This document shows positions 1 through 9,882 of a DNA stretch of 64,000 bases, piece by piece. Below the pieces are notes generated by a model. The model was not told the DNA's origin. It saw only the letters and a program-made list of their open reading frames with translations, and searched no databases. The stretch's first letter is position 1. Each line of letters begins with the position of its first letter. A program made the position numbers and the translations under genes. The stretch is from Rhodocollybia butyracea (Eukaryota; Basidiomycota; Agaricomycetes; Agaricales; Omphalotaceae), in NCBI GenBank assembly GCA_015501585.1, contig JADNRY010000245.1, forward strand, positions 1 to 64,000. Direction: 5' to 3'.

Positions 1-184
1 TAGTCAATTTCTCGCAAGTTGTTAGTCAATTTCTCGCAAGTTGTTCATCAATTTCTCGCAAGTTCATTTTCTCACAAGTCCAATTTCTCGCAAGTTCAAC
101 TTTTCCCACATTTTCTCGCAAGTTGTTCTTCATTTTCTCGCAACTTCCGTTCATTTTCTCGCAACTTCAAATTTTCACATACAT
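1..184 (+). repeat. Left terminal inverted repeat (incomplete at window edge)
   Basis: A run of about nine imperfect units sharing the core TTTCTCGCAAGTT (variants TTTCTCACAAGT and TTTCTCGCAACTT), spaced mostly 13-22 bp. It is the reverse complement of 8489-8693 up to TTTCACATACAT, after which the two ends diverge. The window holds two copies of the outermost 22-bp unit whereas the right end holds three, so either one unit is cut off by the window start or the two ends differ by one unit. Repeated cores at both ends are the usual form of transposase-binding sites. Confidence 0.9.
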
Positions 185-377
185 GATGTTTCTTACATGC
201 ACATTGAAGACTTCAATTTATGACCATTATATGTATCAAGCAGTTAGATAGATCTAACGACTGAAAAGAGAGTGGGTATTAGGGAGTAGCGAAAGAGTAT
301 TAGGTTATGTAGTAGATACGTCCAATAGATGCAAAGGGAGTATTAAAGATGATGAAGCAGTGTGTACACGTTTAAGG

Positions 378-1511
378 CTAGGAAGGAAGGATGGGGAGGG
401 AACGACAGAGAACACCTTCACGTATGCAGTGGTCAGAGTTGGAAGCACCTGTTTGAGATTTATACTGAATAAGGGGACATGCGGATAAGTTCACCAATCC
501 TCTTGACTGCACGCTGATAGATCTGCGTTTCGATTTCGAAAAATGGCGGAAGACTTTCGATAGTGGCAATCCTGCATTCCTCCGACACCCGTTGAACGGA
601 TGGCCTCGAATATACCACATGGCCTGTGAAAGGTGGACCGGTTCTTCTGGGTGGATGAATCTCAAACCTATCTCTTTCCACCCATGGTCCCAGGCCCGAG
701 CACATCTTGATTTCTCATGTAAAATACCATAGTATCTGCACCCTTTCATGCCAAACCCAACGTTGGCCATAGGGGGTGGGCATGCGGCACGAGACATACG
801 TTGGTCTGAGAGTAAGAGTTGTGCATTAGAGATCACTGCGAAGGCATCGGATCCAATCTCGTCCTTTTCCGAAGTTGACAATGAATACATCGGGATATAG
901 AAGAGTTGTTGAAGTGCCGGCTCAACCCATCGGCGTACCCCAAGCGTAATGGCAAGGCCAAGCATTCTGGAAGCTCCCAACCCAAGGCCCTCGATTCGCT
1001 GAAGAGCCCAATCCGTAGCAGGTTCACAAATCCATTGGTCTGCAAAACAGATACAAGCTCAACAGCTCCGACTCTGTCAAGTCCAAGGGCAATCCAGTGG
1101 CTACAGTATTTCGATGAAGACAGAGTATTATTAAATCAAATGCAGGCTACTCACGGGTGTTGGATCCATTTAAAGGAAAAGAACAATCTCAGAAGGCTTT
1201 CCTGGCAGAAGAATCGGGTTAACTTCCGTCCCTAGAAGCCCATTTGTAGGGTCAGGAAGCTTGAGGATTTCCTTTAGCCCCACTGCCAGGGCTGTGAGTG
1301 TTTCGTAATTAATCCTGAAGACCTGATTATCCTCTGACTTGAAATATCAATGTTAGAACGTTCAATCCATGCTTGAAAGAACTTAACCTACTCGTATAAG
1401 GACTACAGCAGCGTCTTTGCAGAACTCAGGAACGAGGTTCCACTCTTGTTTCTGATGCTTTAAGTGAGCATTAAGCTCTTCAAAACTGCCGTAGTGAACA
1501 GGAAGAGTCAT
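378..1511 (-). pseudogene. Decayed BTB/POZ-domain protein gene
   Basis: Reading the minus strand from ATG at 1511 gives an N-terminus, a plausible intron, then a BTB-like core (SEDNQVFRINYETL, LKEILKLPDP, VNPILLPGKPSEIVLFL), and after further intron or frame changes a helical C-terminal half (LPLDLTESELLSL, DWALQRIEGLGLGASRM, ITLGVRRWVEPALQQLF, MYSLSTSEKDEIG). This order and spacing match the BTB proteins greatly expanded in Agaricomycetes. The frame breaks near 1195 (in-frame stop after IVLFL) and again around 1030-1045, where no acceptable intron restores it, so the gene looks inactivated. It lies inside the transposon, antisense to the transposase, with divergent starts only ~120 bp apart (1511 and 1629). 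Family assignment rests on sequence resemblance that I recognise; the original exact splice pattern is uncertain. Confidence 0.6.
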
Positions 1512-1628
1512 AGAGATTTGAACAGATAGGAAATATTAAGAGGAACGATAGATGGATGATAAGCGAAATTCCCAACCTATTTGTTTTACATAATATTTAT
1601 TCCTTACCTCCATGTTCTAAAGATCTGA

Positions 1629-3682
1629 ATGTCTCTACCCTCACTTCCTCGACGAGCTACACCATGGTCATCAAACGTATATGAAGCCAACTCTCTTCTG
1701 CGAGAGTTGTATCGAAGACCGGTTGCACTTCTTGCCTCAGGCAACTATAATCTACATCAGGCAAAACAGCACCAAAATTCAATACTCGAAGAAGCAATAC
1801 CATTGCTTTTGGAGATCGAAGAGGCAGCTCATGATGAAGAGATACCGCTACAATGGATTTATGACGTGTCTGACCATTTTGCACGTATACTGGTTGAATT
1901 GGATCAAGCAAAGGCAGCTACTGGCGACAGGTACGACCTCTGTATTCAACCTTGTTTCTAGTTACAAATACTATTGCATGATCACAGGGAATCTACGCGT
2001 GTAATCTCTAGTGTCAATCCTGTCTTATCCCAACAAACCGGAAAGCGTGGTCGGCCAAAGAAGTCCATTGACCCGGAATTCCTTAGATCTGCTATGGATC
2101 CTAAGCGTCGTTATCAAAGTTGCAGAGCTGGCAAGGAAACTGAAGGTACATCGCCAGACTCTTGAAGCACGGCTTAAGGAGCATAATATTCACCATCGTT
2201 TCTCAACAATCACGAACGATGACCTTGATGAACTGGTGAAGAACTACCAAGGAAAAAAAACCCAGTAGCATACGCTACTTAACAGCGTACCTTCGCCGCA
2301 AAGGTCTCAGGCTTCAGAAGCGTCGAATCACCGAGTCACTTGACCGTGTCGATAAGCTTGGACGGTCGCTTCGTCGACGAAAGAAAAATAAAAATTATCC
2401 GGAATCCATATAGCGTATCCAGGCCACATTATCTCTGGCACATTGATGGACACCACAAGCTAATTCTTTGGGGCATTGTCATTCATGGGTGTGTGGATGG
2501 GTATTCCCGAACTGTAGGTGTTTGTTTGCTTCTTTTTGACATATTTTTAACACAGCGTACATAGATTACTGGGCTCCGTGCTAATACGAACAACCGTCCT
2601 TCCACGGTTTTTGCACATGTTTCTTGCTGCCGTCAGGAAATATGGGATGCCGTCCCGTGTTCGAGGAGATCGTGGCTGGGAAAACAAGTTAGTGTCAATC
2701 CTTCTCATCATTAAACGGGGACGAAACCGAGCCAGCTTTATTTGGGGCTCTTCAACACACAACACTCGAATAGAGCGGTTGTGGGTCGAAGTTGGTTCTC
2801 AATTTGCTCGTGCCTGGCGGGCATTCTTTTTTCGACTTGAAGAACTCCACGGCTTGACCGAAAGAACACGTTTCATCTTTGGCTTTTACATTTTCTTTTC
2901 CTTGATCTGATTAACGAAGACTGTGAAGAGTTTGCTGAGAATTGGAATGCACATCCTATCTCAGGGGAAGGCCATGATAGAAGCCCTAACGTAGGTTGTT
3001 TCTATTTGTAACTGTTAGTAAGACTCAACGAAACATCTTTCCCTAGGACCTGCTCTTTCTCGGTCAGCTGGATTACGGAGCATACGAGGATTGTCCTGGA
3101 ATTGACCCTAGTCTTTTGAGACGCTTTTACGGAGTTCATGGGAAGCCAGCGCAAAGACATGCCCATCAAACTGGCGCAGGTCATCCCTCGGAGGAGGAAC
3201 AATCTGAGAGTGAGTCAGTTGGAATAGACGACGGGTCTGAATGGATGGGCATTGACAGTGAGGATGAGAGTAGCGAATGGCTTGGAAATCAGAGATGAGG
3301 ATAGCTCGAGGGGGGTTGAAGGCAAACAGGTTGGAGGACCTGATAAACATGGTAGAGGGAGAGGATGAAAACGAGTTCAACGAGGACGTTATAGAGGCTC
3401 CCAAACACAAACGACCCTTTCCAAAACGACCGGACGCGCCGTTTATTTGAAGTAGCTTTGGCTCGCCTCAATGAAAGCGGGCAGATTCCTTTAGGCTTTG
3501 GCATTCATCATTCCGAGTGGGACAGCAACGGATATCCCGCCGTTGGTGCCATACGGTCTGGTCGAAAAGGTGGCAAGAGGCTCGAGATTGCGCTACCGGA
3601 CTCTGTGTGGAGGCCTCGTTCTGTTCGATGGGTGCAGGGACTTTATTTAATGGACCAGCTGAGGGATCGTCTGTCTCAGTAG
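1629..3682 (+). pseudogene. Integrase-core (rve, DDE) transposase, frameshifted
   Basis: A start at 1629 opens an N-terminal helical region; a good 57-nt intron (1931-1987) joins it to a GKRGRPKK-type basic segment, a helix-turn-helix-like part (KVAELARKLKVHRQTLEARL) and a catalytic core. The core has the three acidic residues of the rve fold: D in HIDGHHKLILWG, D in SRVRGDRGWEN, and E in NTRIERLWVEV. After another intron at 2515-2563 the core continues, followed by an acidic linker and a C-terminal block (ESGQIPLGFGIHHSEW, VWRPRSVRWVQ). Frame breaks that introns do not explain occur near 2105, in the A8 run near 2258, near 2390 and in the 3290-3460 region, so no full-length protein is made. 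The family is the integrase-core protein common in agarics and fish, probably the IS3-like eukaryotic group; that last label is inference. It presumably once mobilised the surrounding TIR element. Confidence 0.8.
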
Positions 3683-4121
3683 TTTGGTTGTTTGAATATA
3701 CCTGCTTTCCGCTCTCGTCTGTGAGACTGCCAACACACCTGAGCTTTTCTGCAAAGCTCTCAATTGTACCGAGGGATTGGAGGTTACTGACCGTCGTTAT
3801 GCAATCTTACGCCGATGCCATTCGTTGAAAGCCGTTGGTTTGAACCCAAGCTGAGGCGGCCTTGGTATTGTATTGAGACAAAGGCATTAATGAAGCCTCT
3901 GTGCACAGTAAGTAGTTTTTCTACTTCAATAGTTATTTCTTCATTTCTTTTTTAAGTTTGAGTACTTATTCTTGCAGTGGCCAAACATTCTGAATGCAAA
4001 TATTCTATGTACCTACTTTACTAACATCATTTTCTAGTTAATATGGCAGTGAAAAAGTTAGATGGCTAGATCTTCAGCGAAAGTATTTAGCACAACCTTC
4101 AACGGTTGCTCTCCAATGTTT

Positions 4122-4130
4122 ATAAAAAGG
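4122..4130 (+). promoter_or_regulatory. TATA-like element upstream of the dioxygenase gene
   Basis: TATAAAAAG lies in the otherwise empty 3.7-4.5 kb interval, ahead of the dioxygenase gene. It would suit a transcript beginning near 4155 and carrying a spliced leader; an ATGG followed by GTAAGC at 4290-4300 is a candidate first micro-exon. The rest of 3690-4500 shows no other gene. Confidence 0.4.
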
Positions 4131-4506
4131 TGGGGCGGCCGAGCCAGTCATGATAAGGCGATTGTGTCGCTGTTCTCGTTCTGAGTGCACGCGCTGTCAC
4201 ATCAGGTGACATCGGGCGCTACAGGCAATCACGTTGACTGTTCTCTCTTCAACCTTCAACTACAACCACAACACGGCCTCCTTTTCTTCTCATGGGTAAG
4301 CATGGTTTTTTTATCTCTCTGTTCTTTCTTTCCTGTGTGTCTGTATGCTCGTTATATGTTCCCAGATGCAATGGGTGGCGCTGGCAGGGAGGGTCCTACT
4401 TTGGAGCCAAACTGTTGGCAGCCTTTTGCGTTTGGGGCATCGAGCTTTTCGCTCAACACCAGGAGAACATCTACGTGTATCCTATTAGCTGCGCAACATT
4501 CTGACG

Positions 4507-6209
4507 ATGCTTCTTAGGGACACGAACTGGACGCGAATACTCGCCTTGGGCATCGACGGACTCAAAGCTCAGGCTATGGAGCCTGTACACACCAGGAGGC
4601 CGTTCAGGCTTACAGAACGACTTTCGGAGCAGATACGTGCGCAGGAAGCGGCCGAAATGTCCACCGATCTCCAGGACAACCCGGAAGTCGACAGCCTGCC
4701 CAGCCTCCAGTCGGAAAACCTCCTCAGCCCCGAATCCACTTCCCAAGCCAACGGCAGACGCGCTTCTCAGCTCAATGGCCCGCTCGCTCATGTGAATCCT
4801 GCCGTGGGTAACACCTCGCCGTACCGCTCCCTCCTTGACCTCGTTCCCAAGCCTCCGTCTTTGTTCCAGCCTCTTCCGGCTGGCTTACGCGGCGAGATTG
4901 GCCCTCATCGCACCAAGAAGGAGAAGAACGTGGCCAAGGATTCCAAAAATCGCGAGAAACGGAAGCTTCTTCGTGCTGAAAAGGCTGGGGATAGACAACG
5001 GGAGGTCTCTGAGCATGCTCAGCAACGCATGCTGTCCTCAGCGTCGCTCACACTGGAGGGCTTTTCTCTGACGGAGGACGCTCAGATCGGCTCAGGCGGC
5101 TACACGGGAAAAAAGCAGGAGCTTGACCGCGTTCATAGCTCGGCTGCAGAGCTTGAGGCGCAAGGACTGGTTGAGTTTGTTGCGGAATCTGGGTGCGTGT
5201 TTCTTCAGCTTATATTGTTATTACATCTCATCAGCCTCCGTTTAGACAAACATACGCGCTTCTCGATTCCGACGGTGTTGTTACCGGGGTTGTTGGCGGC
5301 AACCCGCAAGACACCAACTGGCTGGAGACAGTCAACGAGCCGGCCACCGAAGCCATTCGGGAAGCTCGCAAGGATCTGACGTTCAGCGAAAAGCAAACGA
5401 ACCACCGCCGTGCTGACTGTCCCGCCGTTGCCTTCGGCGTGAGTTTTGGGGGAGGACCGCAGGTAAGCCTTCGCTCTTCACAGATTGTTCTTGGCTAACT
5501 CCTTCCCTAGGAGCCAGGAAATTTGAAGCAAACAAATGCAGCAGCATTCGGCATCATGTCTGCCCTCCTCAGCCTCAACTGCTTTGCACGGATATCTGGC
5601 TTCGCCAACTGTGAGTGTTAGCCTTCAATTTTTGGCAAAACCCTGATGTAAACACTAGCCCTTTTCATGGCTTACGCATATCAGTGCTATATCTACTGCA
5701 CAGCTAATCTGGATAAGCTCTTTGAGTGGAATCCAAACCTCCGTCGTCTGTTTCGAAACAACGCATGGGCAGCATGCACAATCAATTTTGGCCCCCAATC
5801 CATCACCTTCCCTCATGTCGACGCTGCAAACCTTTGCTTTGGCTGGTGCTCCATCACGGCCTTGGGCAAGTTTGACTACACGCGGGGAGGGCATCTTATA
5901 CTCTGGGACCTTGGGCTTTACATCAGGTTCCCGCCAGGCTCAACCATCCTTATCCCTTCAGCTCTCCTTGTGCACTCCAATGTCCCCGTTGCTCCTGGCG
6001 AGGAGCGTTACTCCTTTGTTCAATACTCCTCTGCAGGACTTTTCCGCTGGGTCGAGAACGGCTTTCGAAGCGACATTCGTTTCAAGGCTCATGCTACTGC
6101 ATCTCAACGCTCGAAACGCAACGCTGAGCGACGAGAGAGGTGGGAGAGCGGACTGCGTAAGTTCTCAAAATGGGCTGATATTCAAGCAGGTAACTGGAAG
6201 GGTAACTAG
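4507..6209 (+). CDS. TET/JBP-like 2-oxoglutarate/Fe(II) dioxygenase
   Basis: Four exons (4507-5196, 5235-5462, 5511-5610, 5659-6209) splice in phase to about 522 residues. The N-terminal ~220 residues are charged and low-complexity. The C-terminal half is a double-stranded beta-helix oxygenase: metal-binding H and D in FPHVDAANL (about residues 392 and 394), the GWCSITALG and FDYTRGGHLILWDLG strands, distal metal-binding H in SALLVHSNVP (about 445), and the 2-oxoglutarate-binding R in EERYSFVQY (about 456). The sequence HRRADCPAVAFGVSFGGG upstream is typical of the agaric family. Relatives oxidise 5-methylcytosine or thymine in DNA; activity here is inferred from the family and the intact residues. 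It is the only apparently intact catalytic gene within the TIR element, next to a broken transposase. The start is chosen as the first ATG of the long open frame; an extra upstream exon (ATG near 4290) is possible. Confidence 0.85.
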
Positions 6210-6386
6210 TTAGTTCGTACTTGTACTTTGTAATTAGAAATAGCTATAAGTATATACTGGTGAATTAAACACTCATTCAGCTCTGTGAGCTCGAAAAGGT
6301 TTATGATCTGGACTCCAGGTCTAAAGGTTCAATTTAACAAATCCCACGCCATCACACATTTCCTTTCTTTCATTTCTTGACTTAAC

Positions 6387-8122
6387 ATGGGCACAGGCGG
6401 CCCTTTAAAAAATCGGAGAAAACAGCTCTCCACAAAAACAACCAGTAGTGCTTATCACAAGAACAGCCCCAAACCACGGAACTCCACAGGGCGCAAAGGC
6501 CATCGTGGCCGTGGTCCACTTGCTCCTCCCAGCGACGACGCTAAGGACGAAAGTACCGACTCAGAGGTTTTAAACTCACATTTGACTATGAATAAGCTTC
6601 GAAAGTTTACTGAAGACAAGGACGCCGATGCTCTCATTAACAGCTTGACCACCAACAAGCTGCTTGTGAAGCCTGAAACTATCCCAGACAGTGATGACGA
6701 GTATGCTACAGCTCAGGCAGAAATGTCACGCGGACTTCGTCCCAAGCAGAAGCCATCCAAGATGGTAGGGGAAGACGTGTCTCTGGTTCTAAAAAGGGCA
6801 AAGGAAAGGCAGTAAGTCTTTCATAAGTGTTTTTTCATACGGCCAATTGCTTATTCTCGTAGAAGGCTCAAAGTACTACCTTCTTGGTGGAATCAATCCT
6901 TTGCTTACCTGAAGGCATTATCGCTGTTGTATGTGTATTATATGGTTTCACAAACAAAATTCTCACCTCTTGCTCTTATGTTGTAGGATAACGAAGATGC
7001 CGCTGCGGCCCATGCTGTCCAGCTGGGAAGTCGCTACTTTGCTCTCCCAAAGAAAGTCAACGGCACACACATCCTTACCTTGGTTTCTCTCCGGGCGTAT
7101 CAGAATCAAGGTCTTGCAGTGATCAACTCTACCACTGGGATTGAGTTTGATATGGTGTGGGACAAGGAAACGGTGCTCGAGAAACTCGTAGAGGAGCTTC
7201 CAGCGATTCAGCTCTTGATGGAAGAAGGAGAAAATGATTTGAGAGGACGACCCTCTGTTCTTTTATGCACACGCCAAGACCGCCGTATTCAACTAACCGG
7301 CCTTACTATTCCTAACGGTGACGCTGCTCGGCAATATTCTCGGAGACCCACTGCAGGGTGGCGAGGATCTGTATTGGTGTTTAGTAAGTCGATCATTACA
7401 ACGACTTTAGTCTGTTCACTGAACCATAAACGCAGCATCACGTACAGCGATTAATCCTAAAGACCTCAAGGCATTGGCAGAGAATGCTGTAGACAAGAAT
7501 GGACACGAAATCATTGAAGTAGATGGCTGGGACGATATCCTTACACAGCATCCCGATGACAGCGGCAGAGATGATCCCTCAGAAAGGGGAACTAGCCCTC
7601 CTGTGCCTCGCAGAAGTGTTCGAAACAGTCGAAAACGTGCTCGCATAGAGTCATCTGGCTCTGAAGAGGAAGTGGTAACACATTTGACAAGCTCGCCCGA
7701 TCCATCACCGATTCATCCACGCAAGAAGCAAAAAGTCATCCTTGGTGAGTTTCGTAGCCAACGGGGGCGGTTGTTTCAATGTCTCATTGGTTTTTTATTC
7801 ACAGAAACCTTGGATCTAACCGTTGACTCTGACAACGAAGATGATACATTAGGTCAGTATGCTCTCTTAGTTCAGGCAAGCCATCGTCATAATTCATCTT
7901 TCGTATATAGAGCCTGTTGATGCTCCCGGCACAAGTGGGGCCACAGATGATGCTGCTGGCTCAGATGGTGGCTCCAGTGATAAGAACGATGGTGCCGCTA
8001 GCCGTCCTATGACTCCAGAAGCAGCGCCTTCACCAGGATCTGACCATTGGAGTCCAGATTACAAGGTGTATAGCCACCAGTACACAACTTGGGGGACGAA
8101 ACCCATTGACTTCAATTTTTGA
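6387..8122 (+). CDS. Unrecognised transposon-borne protein, basic/acidic and disordered
   Basis: Begins 178 bp after the dioxygenase stop, on the same strand, and reads MGTGGPLKNRRKQL. Exon 1 (6387-6811) is Lys/Arg/Ser-rich and ends at a good donor. The middle encodes a compact region (YYLLGGINPLL, then AHAVQLGSRYFALPKK, THILTLVSLRAYQNQGL, FDMVWDKETVLEKLVEELP) that looks like a folded domain I cannot name. The C-terminal exons have an SxxSG/acidic character with nuclear-signal-like strings (RNSRKRAR, HPRKKQKV). The last exons run to TGA at 8120-8122. Around 6912 the frame needs one base removed for the LLGGINPLL stretch to continue into PEGIIAVV, so it may carry a frameshift or a splice site I misplace. 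Its position suggests an accessory factor of the element, for example a chromatin- or DNA-binding partner; that is a guess from context and composition. Confidence 0.55.
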
Positions 8123-8488
8123 GGGCTCCGTTTGCCTTTCTTATAACTTACAAATATGCCTTGGACAGCGTTCACTGATTCCTGAACTTTCAACAGTTCA
8201 ATCTCGCTCATTTTCACTACTCATATCCGCTTTGTACTCACCATACGAAGCTGCAGTTACCTGCACGATCTTTGCATTCAGATACGCTCGTTCAGCTTCT
8301 CCTTCCCCCGGCTTCAATCCATACCTAGTCTATTAATCGTTGAACCTTCCCTAGTCTACTTCTTATGCATATTTACTGGACAGTTTAGACAGTTGCTCGT
8401 TGCCTTTTAGTTTAGTTTACTTGGTTTAATCAATTACTTGAAGTGTAAAGATAAGTACTACGGGCTTTCAGAGGCTTTGGTGAGAAAA
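8123..8488. other. Non-coding 3' interval of the transposon
   Basis: Between the third plus-strand gene and the right TIR I see only AT-rich untranslated sequence with no ORF resembling a protein. Confidence 0.5.
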
Positions 8489-8693
8489 TGTATGTGAAAA
8501 TTTGAAGTTGCGAGAAAATGAACGGAAGTTGCGAGAAAATGAAGAACAACTTGCGAGAAAATGTGGGAAAAGTTGAACTTGCGAGAAATTGGACTTGTGA
8601 GAAAATGAACTTGCGAGAAATTGATGAACAACTTGCGAGAAATTGACTAACAACTTGCGAGAAATTGACTAACAACTTGCGAGAAATTGACTA
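8489..8693 (-). repeat. Right terminal inverted repeat
   Basis: Inverted copy of the left end, read as AACTTGCGAGAAA units; about ten copies, the last three spaced exactly 22 bp (ACTAACAACTTGCGAGAAATTG form). Ends at TTGACTA, beyond which sequence is unrelated. Confidence 0.9.
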
Positions 8694-8754
8694 TGTATTT
8701 ATTCACACTTCTGAACAGCATACCTGCCTGACGGCAGTCAGCCCGAAGGGGTGC

Positions 8755-8835
8755 TTGTGCCATACCATGGCTGCCCCTGCGTTCAAATCTTGAACCATGC
8801 CGAGTAATTCACTTCCTTCCTTCCTTCATTTCCAA
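8755..8835 (+). repeat. Short dispersed repeat, copy 1
   Basis: Contains the string pattern GCGTTCAAATCTTGAACC...GCCGAGTAATT followed by a CTTCCTTCCTTC run. Two diverged copies lie at 39833-39893 and 40488-40560. No coding sense; the surrounding 8694-9117 shows no gene. Confidence 0.6.
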
Positions 8836-9117
8836 CCACATTACTCGGGTGGCTCTCCGATACAAAAAATCATTGCCTATTCTGGTCACATTTCTCTTTG
8901 GGTAACTCATATCGTTCTAGCTTGGAGCTAGTACGAGCAAAAGTACAGCCTATCCATGCCCTTCACACGCCGCTGGACAAGCAACAAGCCGATCTTGAGG
9001 CGCTCACCAATATCAAATTCAAAAGGGTCCATATTCATTGAATATGAATGGAATCAAGAATACGTTCATATTTCACAGTACATTGAGCACAAGACTACTA
9101 AGCAAGACTAAGGAAAA

Positions 9118-9882
9118 TTACGACTGCACCACGAACGTAACATCCGCTGAACCTGTTTGCCCACGGAATCCGCAATTGTTCTCCACCCCATATGCTACTG
9201 CTCCGGTGTGAAACGCGACTTGGCCCACGCAGTCACCGTACTCGAAGGACAGGCTCTGGGTACCAACGGATCCCGCATGTGTCGTGCTCGGGTCCCCAAA
9301 GATTGTCTGCTGATACGGAAGCTTGGCGCAGGGCGGCTCGGCAGCATACCACTCTACAAAGCCAGCCTGGCAACTTAAGATACCACCTGAGATAACAGGG
9401 AGCGTCCAGCTGCCGATCTGGACCTCTGTGCCCGTGACAGTGTCAATGGCTGTTCCGACCCAATTGTGGTTCCCCGTAGTTCTGACTTCAAGGTTGTATG
9501 TGCGATTGTACACACCATTCCATTCGACGCTACAAGAGACACCCGGGCCGCCATTAGCACCTGGGCTGCAGTTCTTGTCTGTTGTCGTAGTGCCTGCTGC
9601 GAAACTCGAGAAGGCGGCATGGAGGACGGCATTGCCGTTACTATCAGGGCGGGGCTGGAGGCCTGTGTACCCAATTTCCCTGATGCCAACAAAGCTGAAT
9701 TGCTGCGCAAAGTAGTACCCAGAGATGTGGTCCGCCTCGACAATTGTCATGGGGAAGGTGATGTCTAAGAGGCCTGTGAGTGGCGCATTCGTCATGGACC
9801 AACGGGAGCCGACAAGTGCCACTGTTGTCGGGACAAGGTGGATCAGTGACGCGATGACGGCGAGAGAGCTGGACAGTTTCAT
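9118..9882 (-). CDS. Secreted protein with a DUF3472-like domain
   Basis: A single uninterrupted frame of 254 residues. The start at 9882 is preferred over an upstream ATG at 9939 because it places a clean signal peptide first: MKLSSSLAVIASLIHLVP, cleaved near TTVALVGS. The mature part contains aromatic-rich beta-strand signatures of the DUF3472 family (SGYYFAQQFSF, REIGYTGLQPRPD, AAFSSFAAG, then SPGANGGPGVSC, GNHNWVGTAID). It has several cysteines, probably disulfide-bonded in the extracellular space. No catalytic motif is visible; members of this family are of unknown role and often resemble carbohydrate-binding folds. Unlike its neighbours it has no visible intron. The family name is by recognition of the GYTGLQ and NW blocks, not a database search. 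Confidence 0.75.
   Translation of the reverse strand: MKLSSSLAVIASLIHLVPTTVALVGSRWSMTNAPLTGLLDITFPMTIVEADHISGYYFAQQFSFVGIREIGYTGLQPRPDSNGNAVLHAAFSSFAAGTTTTDKNCSPGANGGPGVSCSVEWNGVYNRTYNLEVRTTGNHNWVGTAIDTVTGTEVQIGSWTLPVISGGILSCQAGFVEWYAAEPPCAKLPYQQTIFGDPSTTHAGSVGTQSLSFEYGDCVGQVAFHTGAVAYGVENNCGFRGQTGSADVTFVVQS

Larger units (their letters stand above)
1..8693. mobile_element. ~8.7 kb TIR-bounded DNA transposon with TET/JBP dioxygenase cargo
   Basis: The first ~184 bases and bases 8489-8693 are near-perfect inverted copies of one another, so everything between them forms one unit. Inside are four coding tracts: a decayed BTB-domain gene (minus), a frameshifted rve-type D-D-E transposase (plus), a TET/JBP-like dioxygenase (plus) and an unrecognised disordered/acidic protein (plus). 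The right end is followed by unrelated sequence (TGTATTTATTC...). The left edge lies at or just beyond the window start, so a target-site duplication cannot be read. Fungal TET/JBP genes are known to spread with transposons, mainly of the KDZ class; here no KDZ transposase is visible and the only transposase is of the integrase-core type. With its transposase broken, this copy is probably non-autonomous. Boundaries are seen in the sequence; mobility is inferred. Confidence 0.8.

Noticed and set aside
4292..4517. Upstream ORFs before the dioxygenase start
   Set aside because: They lie in other frames and may be leader sequence; no protein-like motif.
1..8693. KDZ-type transposase in the TIR element
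   Set aside because: No Cys-rich KDZ modules or catalytic core found; the transposase present is of rve type.
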